Positions 22,114 to 33,286 of a stretch of DNA of 64,000 nucleotides are shown here, one piece after another. Source of the DNA: Cocos nucifera (Eukaryota > Streptophyta > Magnoliopsida > Arecales > Arecaceae); contig QRFJ01005023.1 of NCBI GenBank assembly GCA_006176705.1, positions 186,001 through 250,000 of the forward strand. Direction: 5' to 3'. How positions within the stretch are numbered: the first letter of the stretch is position 1; every line of letters begins with the position of its first letter. Below the pieces are notes generated by a model that ran no database searches, was not told where the DNA came from, and was given only the letters and a program-made list of their open reading frames with translations. The translations under genes were made by a program, and so were the position numbers.

Positions 22114-24354
22114 CAAGATGGGATTGACTACTCCAAGAGTTTGAAGAAAATGTATCACTGTATTTTAATTTAACTAAACCTCGACTAGGATAATCTATGA
22201 GATGGATTTGGCATTTTGAAATACAATATGGATGACCTAATCAGGGTTGATGGTTAAACTTCAAGTTGTCCTATGAGCATTCAGGTCAAGGATATGAATT
22301 ATATGGAAACTATATCTACATGGGTTCTAAGAGTGTTGCTTTACACATTTGACCTATCTAGCCATCAAGTATGATAGCTGGATGATCACTTTGATTGATA
22401 TAAAAATTTAATCTTGTACTACCAACTTAGATTCGAACCTATGGGGTCATACATATAGGAGGTCTTGATCTAATTGGATAGTTGATCAATGATATAGAAT
22501 GGTTCTAAGGTCAAACAATCAATACAATTGATGTTTGACCTAGTGCAAGTATAGTAGGAGGATCGATTAGCAATTGGATTGCTAATTGACTTAATTTGAT
22601 TAAGCTAAAGAGATGAGATTAAGTCTAATTGAATAATAAATTTATTTTGGATTTGATTGCATCAAGTCTAATTGGTTTATTGGATAAGCCAATTGCAAGG
22701 AAGAACAAGTCCCTATTCAATTAGGACTTGTATGCATCAAATTTCTAATTTGATTATAAATTAAACTAGATTTAAATTTAATTTAGTATAACTTAATTAG
22801 GATCTTAGTTGAACTAATATCATCACTAATTGCGTTGCATTAGTTTTGATTTAATTGTGTTCAAACAATAAGTTGGATCTAGTCAAAACTAGAAGTCCTA
22901 GTGTGACTAGCATTTCTGCATCGTGCGCCACCTTGCTTTCCATGCCCCCCCATGCCAATTTTCTTAAATTTTTTATGAAAAATTTTATTTCTAGAGAGTA
23001 TCCATGCCCTTTTTATGTCTCCCATATTTTTAGAAGAAAATTAGATGTGGAATAGGTCAAAACAAATAAGTTATTTTGACCTAGATCTCTATTGGATAGA
23101 GTTTGGTACATCATCTTTCTTTATCTCTTTGAGGCACCAAACCACCTAATTTCACTCTGATTTTCTCATGGAAATAGAAAAATTTTGTGCATATATTCCA
23201 TAGAGTCCATGAAAAAAATAATAAGGGGATGTCCAAGAGTTGGGTGCCCCAATCTTTGCTCAATTTGGACCTACCTTTCTAAGTATTTGACCTAGACAAG
23301 AACTCTATCATAACTCTATATTTAAAAGAAGTTAGGGGATAACTTTTTTATAGATCTTAGATATGAGAGAGAGTTTTAGGGTGTGGAATGCTTGGGTGCA
23401 AAGAGGATCTGGGCGTGGTGCTTCATTAAGACACAAATCATTGTGTCCTAGTGAGCGAAAAAAAAGGAGAAGAAATGGTTCTTCTCTAGGGATTTTTAGA
23501 TCTCTTCTTCCTCTATTTTATGAGATTCTAGAAGAGTATTTTCACTCTCAAATTCCTCCACATGTCCTCTAATTATTGGAAGGTTCATGTTTTGAAGAAG
23601 GAGATTTTTGATCAACCATCAAAGAAGGATCAGCACAGTACTAGCATATTGTGCTGATTTTTAGTTGCTAGATTTTGGATCAACGATCGAGGCTTCGTGT
23701 GGACTTTTTGTGAAGACTGGATGTGTGTGTGGCTTGAAACAATGACCTCAGCCTTGGATCAGCAAGTCAAAGACCCCAACTTGGAAAAGATAAGAGAGAT
23801 TCATTCTCTCTCTCCCACTAGATTAGATCTAGTCTCAGTTTGATGTTGATATAATCAACATCATTAACTTTGTTTAATATTTTTAGTTTTAGATTTATTA
23901 GAATGCATAGATCACAATATAGGATCCTAAATTTATGGTTTATTTATATATTTCAATAAATTAATATGATTAATTTATTACTTCTATTGATTTAATTTTG
24001 AAAAAGATTCAAAATTCCTACAAGAAACCTTAGATTTTTTCTTTAATTGGTACCAGAGCCTAAGACTTATATGACATGATTTTTATGCATATTTATATTA
24101 TTTATTTATATTAGATCTAAATTATAATTTGATGTTTAAATCTAAAATTAAATTAAAGATCGCATGAACTAATTTATAAGGTTATTCTGCTGTATGGTTT
24201 ACCGCTTGCAGTGTAAAGGTTGTCCTAGTTTGTACAGATCTAAAGTTAATCAAAAATTTGTTAGATATGATATAGATTAATTTATAAATTATTAGATTTA
24301 AAATTATTTAAAACTAAAAAAAATATTTTAGATTGCATGGATTGATTTTATAAG
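22114..24354 (+). repeat. Tandem unit 3 of LTR+PBS+leader array, interrupted
   Basis: 5'-truncated LTR 22114-24045, primer site TGGTACCAGAGCC 24048-24060, then only ~290 bp of leader before element A inserts at 24355. By eye it is closer to unit 2 than to unit 1, e.g. the shared 'ttcctacaagaaa' and GTGTGTGTGG-type text. The insertion falls at the start of the second leader stem-loop, with left flank ATAAG. The ORFs at 22855-23055 and 23363-23572 are duplicates of those in unit 2 and are not genes. Confidence 0.85.
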
Positions 24355-26639
24355 TGTTAGATGTCCCTAGAAGCCAGATTGGCTAACACATATAATACAC
24401 TTCTAGGGATAATTTTATAATTTTGATTATAAAATAATAAAAAAATTATTTTCTATCATAGTGTGTATTTAAAATGTCTGTGATGAATTTTTTGAGCTAA
24501 TGATAATGATAATTCATATTTTCAAGAGTTCAAAATTTAAGACCTGAATTTTCATAATTAACTCATTAACTGCTCCTGACCATAGGATCATCATGAAGGA
24601 TGGTGATCGACCCAAAAGATTGGTATACGATCGCTTTCTTAGGATAGATGAGTCTTGAATCTATGGTGTGGAGACTTCAAAGCAAGAGCATAAGTACTCG
24701 TTAGAGAATGAGGGCACTGAGCATGACCACCTCGAGCAGTCATAAGAGAGTCTACCTTCTCATCGATGATTGGCTTGATGCTACAGTGGTGTGTCCGATT
24801 CTTTGATTTTAGGTGCATCGATAGTTTACTTTGAGGGTGTTATAGTTTGACTACACCATAACTTGATCTCCTAGCCATTCGGAACCTTGACGTGTACGTT
24901 GGCTATAACATGTTCATTGTAGGAATTGAATTGAACCAATAGGGGAACCATCTACCTCGATAGATGAGGAGTAGCCCTATGATGATCATTAGATTGAGTC
25001 CATAAGTCCATGACCATGGTAATATAAAGATCATAAAAAGAGTTTCTATTAGGATTTCACATCGGACTCTAATCAAATGATTAATTCATATGATAGATAT
25101 TAGGTTTGATGAGTTCACCTTAATCCTAATCCTATCAGGGCTCAAGATAGAAGAACCCAATCACATAAGTAGCTACATCGAGAGGTTCGCTTTTAGTTTC
25201 GATGGCTTGCCACCATATACTGCTAGGTGTCACTAGTGGATTTTTGGAGTAATTAGGATGATCATGATGATCGATCATTCTAATTGTATAAATCAAAAAA
25301 GTTTTGATCCATCAAAAGGTATTTCGATGATGTCAATGTTGGAGATCGTGATATATCTCATTACCATATGTAACTGAACCTAATTGGATTACACAAATAA
25401 GATTTGGGTCTGGATGTGAACAATCGAGCTAATCCAGTTTGATTGATTTGGATTAGATCCAATTAGATTCAAGAAAATTGTGCTAGCACACAATTGAGCA
25501 TAACTTTCTTCTTTTGTAGTCTTTCTGGTTCATCTTGACTGAGCCAAATTAGTTTGGGTTCATTAGAGAACCCTATATAGGTTTTTTTTTATCTGACTGA
25601 AACTTGTCCAGATTAGAAAAAGATTTTTTTAATCCATCAGATGGAAATAAGATAACACCTACTAATTCCTATTGCCACATACCTTTTCTTGTAATTGCCG
25701 AGACATGAAATGTCTCAATGTAGGAAAGAAGGGGCAGGGGCATGCACCCTCTTTGGACATCTCCTTAGGGCACATGCCTCCTTGGATTCCATGCACAAAA
25801 ATGTGTGCACACCCTTAGTTGGCGTGCTTACATGGGGAAAAGGGAGGAGTCCCATACAGATGGGACTCCAGTGGTTGCATCATGGCATTAAACTTTAGGT
25901 GTCAAAAGTGTTTGGGCCTATCCAAAATTGGCACCATCTATGGAGGATTAAAGGGGTATCTAATCTGATTGGATCAAGTGATATCATTCTATCAATCAGA
26001 TTTAGATCTGATTAATCCAAGTAATATGATTGGTCGGACCTGTGTGGCACTGCATGGTGCAACAGGATCTATTTAAACCCTATCTACACCTAGGGTTTTG
26101 ATGTCAATACTCATTCACCATGCTGCAAGGCTACCTCTCCCCTCTTCCATGCCACCCTCTTGTCCTCTCTCTCCCCTCTCCACACCCAATAGGTTGGGTG
26201 AATCCAGTGAGGAAGAAACAACTTGTTGGCGCAAGGATTAGTAAGACATATTACATGATCGTGAGACGAGGATGCAGCGTTCATCCATCTTTTGAAGGTT
26301 CTACATTTTAGATCTAGATTTAATTTTTAGAAATCAGATCCAAAAGAAGATCACATCTAGATTCTATTTGAGTGGATATCGATAGAGGCTAGGCACTTGT
26401 ATGGCTACATCCAGAACCCTAGGCTTCAGTAGATCATTGGTAGGATAATCAATTACCCAAACAAGGTATGAAATTAAATAAAATTTAATTTAAATTTTTA
26501 TTTTTAATAATAGATCTATAGAATCAAATTTGAGATATCTTAAATTTTATTAGAATTTTTAGAAAAATTTTTAAAATATCCTTTTAGATCCAATCAGATC
26601 TGACTGATCCTATGGTAGAAAAATGCAGATTTTCCTTGA
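24355..26639 (+). mobile_element. cop-1 5' LTR of element A
   Basis: A full 2285-bp LTR that starts TGTTAGATG and ends TTTCCTTGA (consensus CCTTCA), followed by a primer binding site. The TATA-like CTATTTAAA is at 26069-26077. The left flank is ATAAG. The partner 3' LTR starts at 32486 but is broken at 33286, so the right target duplication is out of view. The ORFs at 25695-25898 and 26120-26311 are in the LTR and unsupported. Confidence 0.94.
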
Positions 26640-26641
26640 AA

Positions 26642-26653
26642 TGGTATCAGAGT
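26642..26653 (+). other. Primer binding site, element A
   Basis: TGGTATCAGAGT, eleven of twelve bases of the iMet-tRNA site, two bases after the LTR end. Confidence 0.92.
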
Positions 26654-28536
26654 TGTGTTTGTAGTTCTTTAGATCTATTTTAGATCTTTTTTTTTATATT
26701 TTATGATCTAATATTAAAGAATTTTAGATATCACATTAGGTGTGATTAGATCTAAAATTAGAAAAATTAAAAAAATTTAGACTCATATTAATCTTGTATG
26801 AGATGCATATCTAGACTAGGTGTATAATTATTCTATATGTAGTCTAGTGTAATTTTTTTTTGATATGATTAAAAATTTTTTTAGATCTTTTTATTTTCAT
26901 TTTCTAGTGTTATAAATATTATAATCAGATATAAAAATAAAAAATAAAATTTTTAAATTTTATATGAGATATAAATTATGCATGCCTAGACTAGTTGTAG
27001 AATACTTTTATGATTTATTTAGAATAGATTTTATTTGATGCGATCAATTTAAAAATTTATTTTTTAGATATTATATATGATATATTAGATCTGATAGCAT
27101 GCATATCTGATTTAATATTTGATACATGAGATGTATACAGAACATGCATGAATGGATCCATGATCTTATATTTGATATATGTTATAGATCTTAATCTTTT
27201 ATAGTTTGGTTATTATTTTTGATTAAGGCATTCTCCTTGGCCGTTCGGTCATAAGAGTAAGAAAGGTTAAAATGCTCTCTCTTTTCATTTGATGGGATGC
27301 TCTTATGGTATGTATGGGTGCTGCGCATTTATCCTTAATCAGAAATCAAAAATTTACTATTTTGCAAAATCCTAGATCCTAGAACTCTAGAATTTTTGCA
27401 TATTTTTATTTAGTAACCCAAACTTAATTAATAATTAAGATTATAAAATAAATTAGATCTAAAAATTATAAATTTTTAGATGTAAGACACATTCATAAAA
27501 TGGGGTTCGGGCTTGGATTACTCAATTAGGTCTAGTGGTTAATGAAACCGAATCAAGAGTGGTTAGGTGGGATCAAGAGTGCTTAGAATTAACCAGCCCA
27601 ACAAGATTAAGTCTGGATCAAGATCAATTTACATTCACATGTGGTTGATCAAGTCAAGACCTAATTTGGCTTCATGGTTTAAGCTTGGATTGTAGGCTAA
27701 TCCGATTAATTCTGATTCGATAATTTGATGTCTAAGATAAGTATGGCAGATATGACTCACTAGTTTTTAATTGAGAGCTACTCGATCTGAATGCATTCTT
27801 GTCAAGTTAATGGCATATTTCTTCCATCGATCTCACTTACCTGGCCATTTGGATTGATCAAGCTCTGATTTGAGGTGGCTAATAATTTGAGCTAACCCAT
27901 GCCACTAGGTTAGTCATAATTATTATGACTAAGTCAAGTTAAGTTTAAAGAGATCAAAATTAAATATTTCTAAGAAAATATTTGGTCATAGGACTTCCAC
28001 CATTGTAGATGTGCAGGCCCTTCCTAGGGTTGATTGCTCTCGACTGATTATAATGGTTCAGTTGCACCGAAAAGATGCAACTATATCTATTAGGCATTGG
28101 ATGCTATGAATTGAAGGATGGGTTGGGCTCAATATTTTGGATATGATAAGGCACCCAATCAAGAATTCAATATATGGAAATGGTGGGTCTAACTTAACTA
28201 AGAAATGGAGCAATATTCTGGGCACGATGAGCTTCATGAATTAGAGATTAGATTTTGGTACACCATGATTAGAAAATCATTAGAGAAGAGTTGTCTACTC
28301 ATCGGTTGATCCATCATCAATAACTATTAAATGAGGTGATGAGCCAGTCGGTGGGACCACACCATCCACTGGAAATCAATTGATCATAGAGATTTTTGTA
28401 TCTCTACCAAGAGAGTGTAGGGATTTGAAAAAATAGTGAAAGCCTAATTTATTTAAAAATAAAAATTATAAACAAATTGGTCAAGTCTAATTATAAAATC
28501 CAACTAGAAACTTTGACTCTTTATAGAAAAAATTTT
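26654..28536 (+). mobile_element. Long non-coding leader of element A
   Basis: About 1.9 kb between primer site and gag, with no sustained ORF. It is collinear with the leader of D (55817-57687) and, in part, minus-strand I. It contains the nested stem-loop at 27221-27340 and a conserved 'gagtgtagg' region just before gag. This leader is long for a copia element, where a few tens to hundreds of bases is more usual. Confidence 0.85.
27221..27340 (+). other. Conserved leader stem-loop of cop-1 (copy in A)
   Basis: Perfect outer arms GATTAAGG (27221-27228) and CCTTAATC (27333-27340) enclose perfect inner arms CATAAGAG (27250-27257) and CTCTTATG (27300-27307). The same layout is in D and I. It is best seen as a candidate cis-acting RNA element of the retrotransposon. 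Confidence 0.6.
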
Positions 28537-29454
28537 ATGTCCAACCCACTAGCCCGTATCCCATAGACTGACCATACCTAATTACAAGGATTGGCTTCAA
28601 AACTATAAAATTATTTTGGATTTTGAAAAGCTGACTTATGTATTAGACCAGGAACCTCCCACCTTACCAGCCTGTCCATCCACTGAATAGACAGCATCTC
28701 TGAAAAAGTGGATGGATGAAGACAATAAAGCTAGGTATTATATATTGGGCTCAATGTTTGATGAGCTTCAACGCCAACATAGGGACATCAAGACTACTTG
28801 CCAAACGTTGGCTCACCTACAAGAGTTGTTTGGTGAGATGAATCACACAGCCAAGTATCAAGTCATTAAAAAACTTTTTAAGACTCAAATGCATCATGGA
28901 CAGTCGGTCCAATATCATTATCTGATGGTGATCAAGGACTTAGAAGATCTTGAGAAGCTCAGTATCAAGCAAGACCAGAACTTGCAAATTGATGTAATCT
29001 TGCAGTCCTTGACTGATGCATATGGACAGTTTATCATGAACTTCTATATGCATAAGTCGTAATGTACTCTAGTTGAATTGATGAACATGCTGGTTACTAC
29101 TGAGCTTTCTTTGAAAGGTTTAAAGGGCTTAGTGCTTGCTATGGAGTGGACTTCATCCAAGAGAAAGTCTTTTAGATTAAAGAAGAAGTCTACAAAGAAG
29201 CAGAAGATTGAAAGTGGGAAGAAGAAGAAGGGAGAGCTAAAGAAGAAGGATGCGGACAAAGAAAAATGTTTTCATTGCAACGCTAACGGCCATTGGAAGC
29301 AAAACTATCCTTTATACTTGGCCAGCCTGAAGAACAAGAAGGAGGCAGATCCTTCTGGAGATATACTCGTTATAGAATCTAACCTTACAATTTCTTCCGC
29401 ATCATGTTGGATGCTTGACTCTGGTTTGAGTGCTTACTTGTGCACTTCTATATA
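28537..29454 (+). pseudogene. gag: Element A gag (capsid/nucleocapsid) to protease start
   Basis: Copia Gag that would form the virus-like particle in the cytoplasm. The likely start is ATG 28537, by alignment with D's MSASNPLARI start. The frame is broken early by stops, then open at 28712-29062 (MDEDNKARYYILGSM...), matching the plant copia gag core with LxxLFGE and 'SVQYHYLMVIKDLEDLEKL'. A second frame (29078-29455) holds a Lys-rich stretch and the zinc knuckle CFHCNANGHWKQNYP. The fourth Cys of CX2CX4HX4C is Tyr, so zinc binding should fail. The protease motif WMLDSG with its DSG triad is still present near 29407. A stop at 29041-29062 splits the frame. Confidence 0.9.
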
Positions 29455-30700
29455 GGATCTTGAGGAGAGCAGGAGGCTGAGGAATGGTGAGATGATCCTA
29501 CGCATCAAAAATAGAGTAAGAGTTACTGCTATGGCTGTAGAAATCTATCCTCTTTGACTACCATCAGGATTAGATTTAGTACTTAGAGACTATTTTTATA
29601 TGCCTGTAGTAAGCAGAAATTTGATTTCTATTTCATGTTTAGCATAGAAAGGCTGTGTAATTAGTTTTCTTAAGAACCATTATAATATTTTTTTTGAAAG
29701 AAATAAAATTGTAAGTAGTTTTCTTGTAAATGATCTCTATCAGCTATATATTGATGTTTCTATTTTCAATATCGAGCAAAACATAAATATCATAGGATCA
29801 AAATGAGCTAGGGATAGTCTAAATGATAGGTATCTTTAGCACCTTAGGTTAGGTAATATAGCAGAAGATAAGGTTAACAAATTAGAGAAATCTAGGCTAT
29901 TGAGTTCGTTGACTTTAGAGTCATATCCACTTTATGAATCATGCCTTCATGACAAAATGACCAAGCTCTCTTTTGTAGGACATGGGAAAATGACCATAGA
30001 CCAACTTGCCCTAGTATACCCAGATTTGTGCAGCCCATTTGATGTGTCGATCAGAGGTAATTATATCTACTTAATCACCTTTATCGATGATTTATTTTGG
30101 TATGGATGTGTATTTGATGTGACATAATTCTGAAATCTTTGAAAAGTTTAAGAAATTTAGACTCGAAGTAGAAAAATAAATAGAAAAATTCATTAAGATT
30201 CTTCGATCAGATCGAGAAGGTGAATACCTTAGTCAAAAATTTCTAGACTATCTCAAAGATAATGGCATAGTATCATAATGGACTCCATTTGGAATACCTC
30301 AACTCAATGAGATTTTAGAATGGAGAAATCGAATCCTATTAGATATGGTCCGATCCATGATGAGCTTCATGGACCTCCCTAATTTTCTTTGGATACATAG
30401 TCTTATGATCGCAATATATTTATTGAATAGGATTCCTTCTAAAATCGTTCCTACCACACCGTATGAGATATGGCATGGTAAGAAATCAAGGATGAGTCAC
30501 CTTAGAATTTGGAGTTGTCCAACTCATGTCAAGAGATAGCAAGCAGACAAGTTAGAATTTAGGTCCTTTAGAGCTCGATTCATTAGATATCCTAAAGAGT
30601 CATTAGGATATTATTTCTATCTTCAAGAAGACAATAATGTGATTGTGAGTCGACATGCTATATTTTTTGAAAAATAGTTTATTCAAGATGGTGGCATCAG
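29455..30700 (+). pseudogene. Element A integrase region
   Basis: Copia integrase, inserting cDNA into the host chromosome. The HHCC zinc domain near 29830-29950 is damaged: the Trp before HLRLG is a stop, the second His is Asn (HLRLGN), and CxxC is YESC. The catalytic core begins at 29900-30127, with D1 in the YPDLCSP segment and a 'TFIDDL' block. The GxAExxN-type segment near 30310 keeps a Glu (EILEWRN). The C-terminal part at 30345-30539 has the family text 'NFLWIHSLMIAIYLLNRIPS' and 'TTPYEIWHGKK'. Stops and at least one frameshift interrupt it. Confidence 0.88.
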
Positions 30701-30859
30701 AAGATAGATAAGGCTCAAGGAGAAAGTCTTCCAAGAGCAACAAGCTAAGAAACCTATGGAACCCAATCAGATTGAGCCAGTCCAAACATAAGTTCTTCCA
30801 CCTCGTAGGTCAAATAGAGTTTTCTATCCTCCTAAAAGGTAATAGGTACTATTTCAGAG

Positions 30860-32465
30860 GATGTTGAGAAAATATTTTTCATAAAAAATGGAGTTCATGG
30901 TGATGATCCCAAGAAATATGATGAGATGATATCTGATATCGACTTCGAGAAATGGTTAGAGGTAATGAAGTCAGAGATTGACTCAATGCGTTTGAACCAA
31001 GTCTGAACCTTGGTAGATCCACCTGAAGGTATAGTACCTATTAGATGTAAATAGATCTTCAAGAGAGATAGTTGCCGATGAGAATGTAGAGACATTCAAA
31101 GTAAGGCTTGTAGCAAAATGGTATAGTCAGCGCAAAGGCATTGACTATCAGAATACCTTTTTGCCAATAGCCATGCTTAAATCCATCTACATATTGCTTG
31201 TTGTCGCAACCTATTTTGATTGTGAAATATGGTAGATGGATGTGAAAACAATGTTCTTAAATGGATATCTTGAGGAAGATATCTATATGGGATAGCTGCT
31301 CGATTTCACATCCATTGATAGTGATCATAAGGTCTGCAAAATGTAAAGATCCATATATGAACTTAAGCAAGCATCTCGGACCTAGAATGCTCGTTTCAAT
31401 GATGTGATCAGATCATTTGGTTTCATTAAAAATGAGGAAAAATTGTGTGTATTCAAAAAGATCAGTGGAAACGTTGTTGTCTTTCTCGTACTATACCTAG
31501 ATGACATACTCCTAATTGGAAATGATATTCCCATGTTGACCATAGTCAAAATATCATTGTTAAAGGAATTCTTTATGAAAGATCTAGGAGAAGCATCCTT
31601 TATTCTAGGAATTAAGATCTGTAGGGATAGACCGAATAGGATGCTAGGACTTTCACAGAAGATGTACATAAAGGAGGTGCTAAAATTGTTCAGTATGAAA
31701 AACTCTAAAAGGGGTTTAGTATCTTTTAGACATGGCATTCATCTATCCAAGAAGATGTGCCCTAGTATACCTGAGGAGATTGAATGGATGAGCAAGATCC
31801 CTTATACTTCGACAATGGAGAGCCTCATGTATGTCATGCTATGCACATGACCTGATATTGCCCATGCTATGAGTGTTGCGAGTAGGTATCGGTCGAATCC
31901 AAGTGAAGAGCACTGGACTTCTATAAAGTATATCCTTGGTACTTGAGAAGGACTAACGATATGTCTCTAGTCTTTGGTAATGGAGAACTCCAAGTCTAGG
32001 GATATACAGACTCGGACTTTATGTCCGACATAGATGATCAAAAGTCGACATCTAGAAGTCTGTTTATTTGCAATGGTGGTGCTGTTGCTAGAAGGGTTTC
32101 AAGCAAATGGTGATAGCAGATTCCACCATGGAAGTAGAATACATCACTACATTGGAGGCTACAAAGGAGGCATTTCGGTATAAAAAGTTTACCATAGAGC
32201 TCAGAGTGATGCCATCAAATATTGTCCTTCCGTATTGTGACAACAATGGTGCCATAGCCCTAGCTAAAGAGTCGAGGTCTCATCAGAAATTCAAGCACAT
32301 CCCCGATGATTCCACCTTATTCATGATGACCTCGAGAAGGGATACGTCGAGGTCAAGAAAGTCAACACTACAGACAATGTGGCTGACCCACTAATGAAGC
32401 TATTAGGACAACAGATGATTGAAGCCCATCTTGAGAATATGGGACTTAGATTTATAGCCAATTAG
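30860..32465 (+). pseudogene. pol: Element A reverse transcriptase and RNase H
   Basis: The copia RT domain starts near 30880. The WxxAMxxExxS-type segment is recognisable as 'EKWLEVMKSEIDSM', and TLVDPPEG follows. The catalytic box YLDD is intact at 31494-31505 in frame 31404-31850, followed by the usual KDLGEASFILGIKI segment. RNase H spans about 32000-32465 and includes ADSTMEVEYITTLEATKEA and YCDNNGAIALAKE. The domain ends in a stop at 32463-32465, just before the polypurine tract. Several stops look like Trp TGG to TAG/TGA changes (e.g. near 31050). All domains are present in order, but the ORF is dead. Confidence 0.9.
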
Positions 32466-32473
32466 CTTTAGGT

Positions 32474-32485
32474 CAAGTGGGAGTT
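32474..32485 (+). other. Polypurine tract, element A
   Basis: AAGTGGGAGTT-type tract directly before the 3' LTR start TGTTAAATG. It is the plus-strand primer for reverse transcription. The equivalents are AAGTAGGAGAT in B and AAGTGGAAGT (minus strand) in C. Confidence 0.8.
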
Positions 32486-33286
32486 TGTTAAATGTATGCC
32501 TAGAAGCCATATTGACTAACACTTGTAAAACACTTTTAGTGGCAATTTTTTAATTTTGACCATAAATTAATAAAAAGATTATTTACTATCATAGTGTGTA
32601 TTTAAAGTATCTGTGATACATTCTTTGAGTTAATGGTAATGATAATTCATATTTTCAAGAATTAAAAATTTAAGATATGAATTATTATAATTAACTCATA
32701 AACTGCTTCTGACCAGAGGATCATCATGAAGGATGGTGATTGATCTAGAAGGTTGGTGTACGATCGCTTTCTTAGGATAGATGAGTCTTGAGTCTACGAT
32801 GTGGAGACACTCAAGTGAAAGTATTGATACTCATTAAAGAATAAGAGCACCGAGCGTGATAACCTCGAGCAGTCATAATGGAGTCTACCTTCTTATCAAT
32901 GACTAGCTCGATGCTGCAGTGGTGTGTCTGGTTCTTTGACCTAAGGTACATCGATAGTTTACCTTGAGTGTGTTATAGTTTGACTACACCATAACTCAAT
33001 CTTCTAGACATTCGGAATCTTGAGGTGTATATTGGCTATAACATGTTCATTGTAGAAATTGGATTGCACCAATAGGAAAACCATCTACCTCGGTAGATGA
33101 GGAGTAGCCCTATGATGATCATAAGATTGAGTCCACAAATCCAAGGCCATGGCAGTATGAAGATGATAGAAAGAGGTTCTATTAGAATTTCACATCGAAC
33201 TCAAATTGAATGATTAATTCATATGACGGATATTGGGCTTAATGAGTTTACGTTAACCCTAATCCTGTCAGGGCTCAAGATAGAAG
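32486..33286 (+). mobile_element. cop-1 3' LTR of element A, truncated
   Basis: The first 801 bp of the LTR, collinear with 24355-25155. It breaks in 'gggctcaagatagaag', where element B begins. The missing part should resume at 'aacccaatcacat' after a second AGAAG beyond the right edge of the window. Confidence 0.9.

Noticed and set aside
14536..24354. CRISPR-like or satellite array
   Set aside because: Units of 3.7-3.9 kb with retrotransposon LTR/PBS/leader content have no short spaced repeats. They are a retrotransposon-derived tandem repeat.
25695..26311. Two ORFs of 63-67 aa near the A LTR TATA box as possible small genes
   Set aside because: They are inside the LTR and not conserved as frames in the other cop-1 LTRs.
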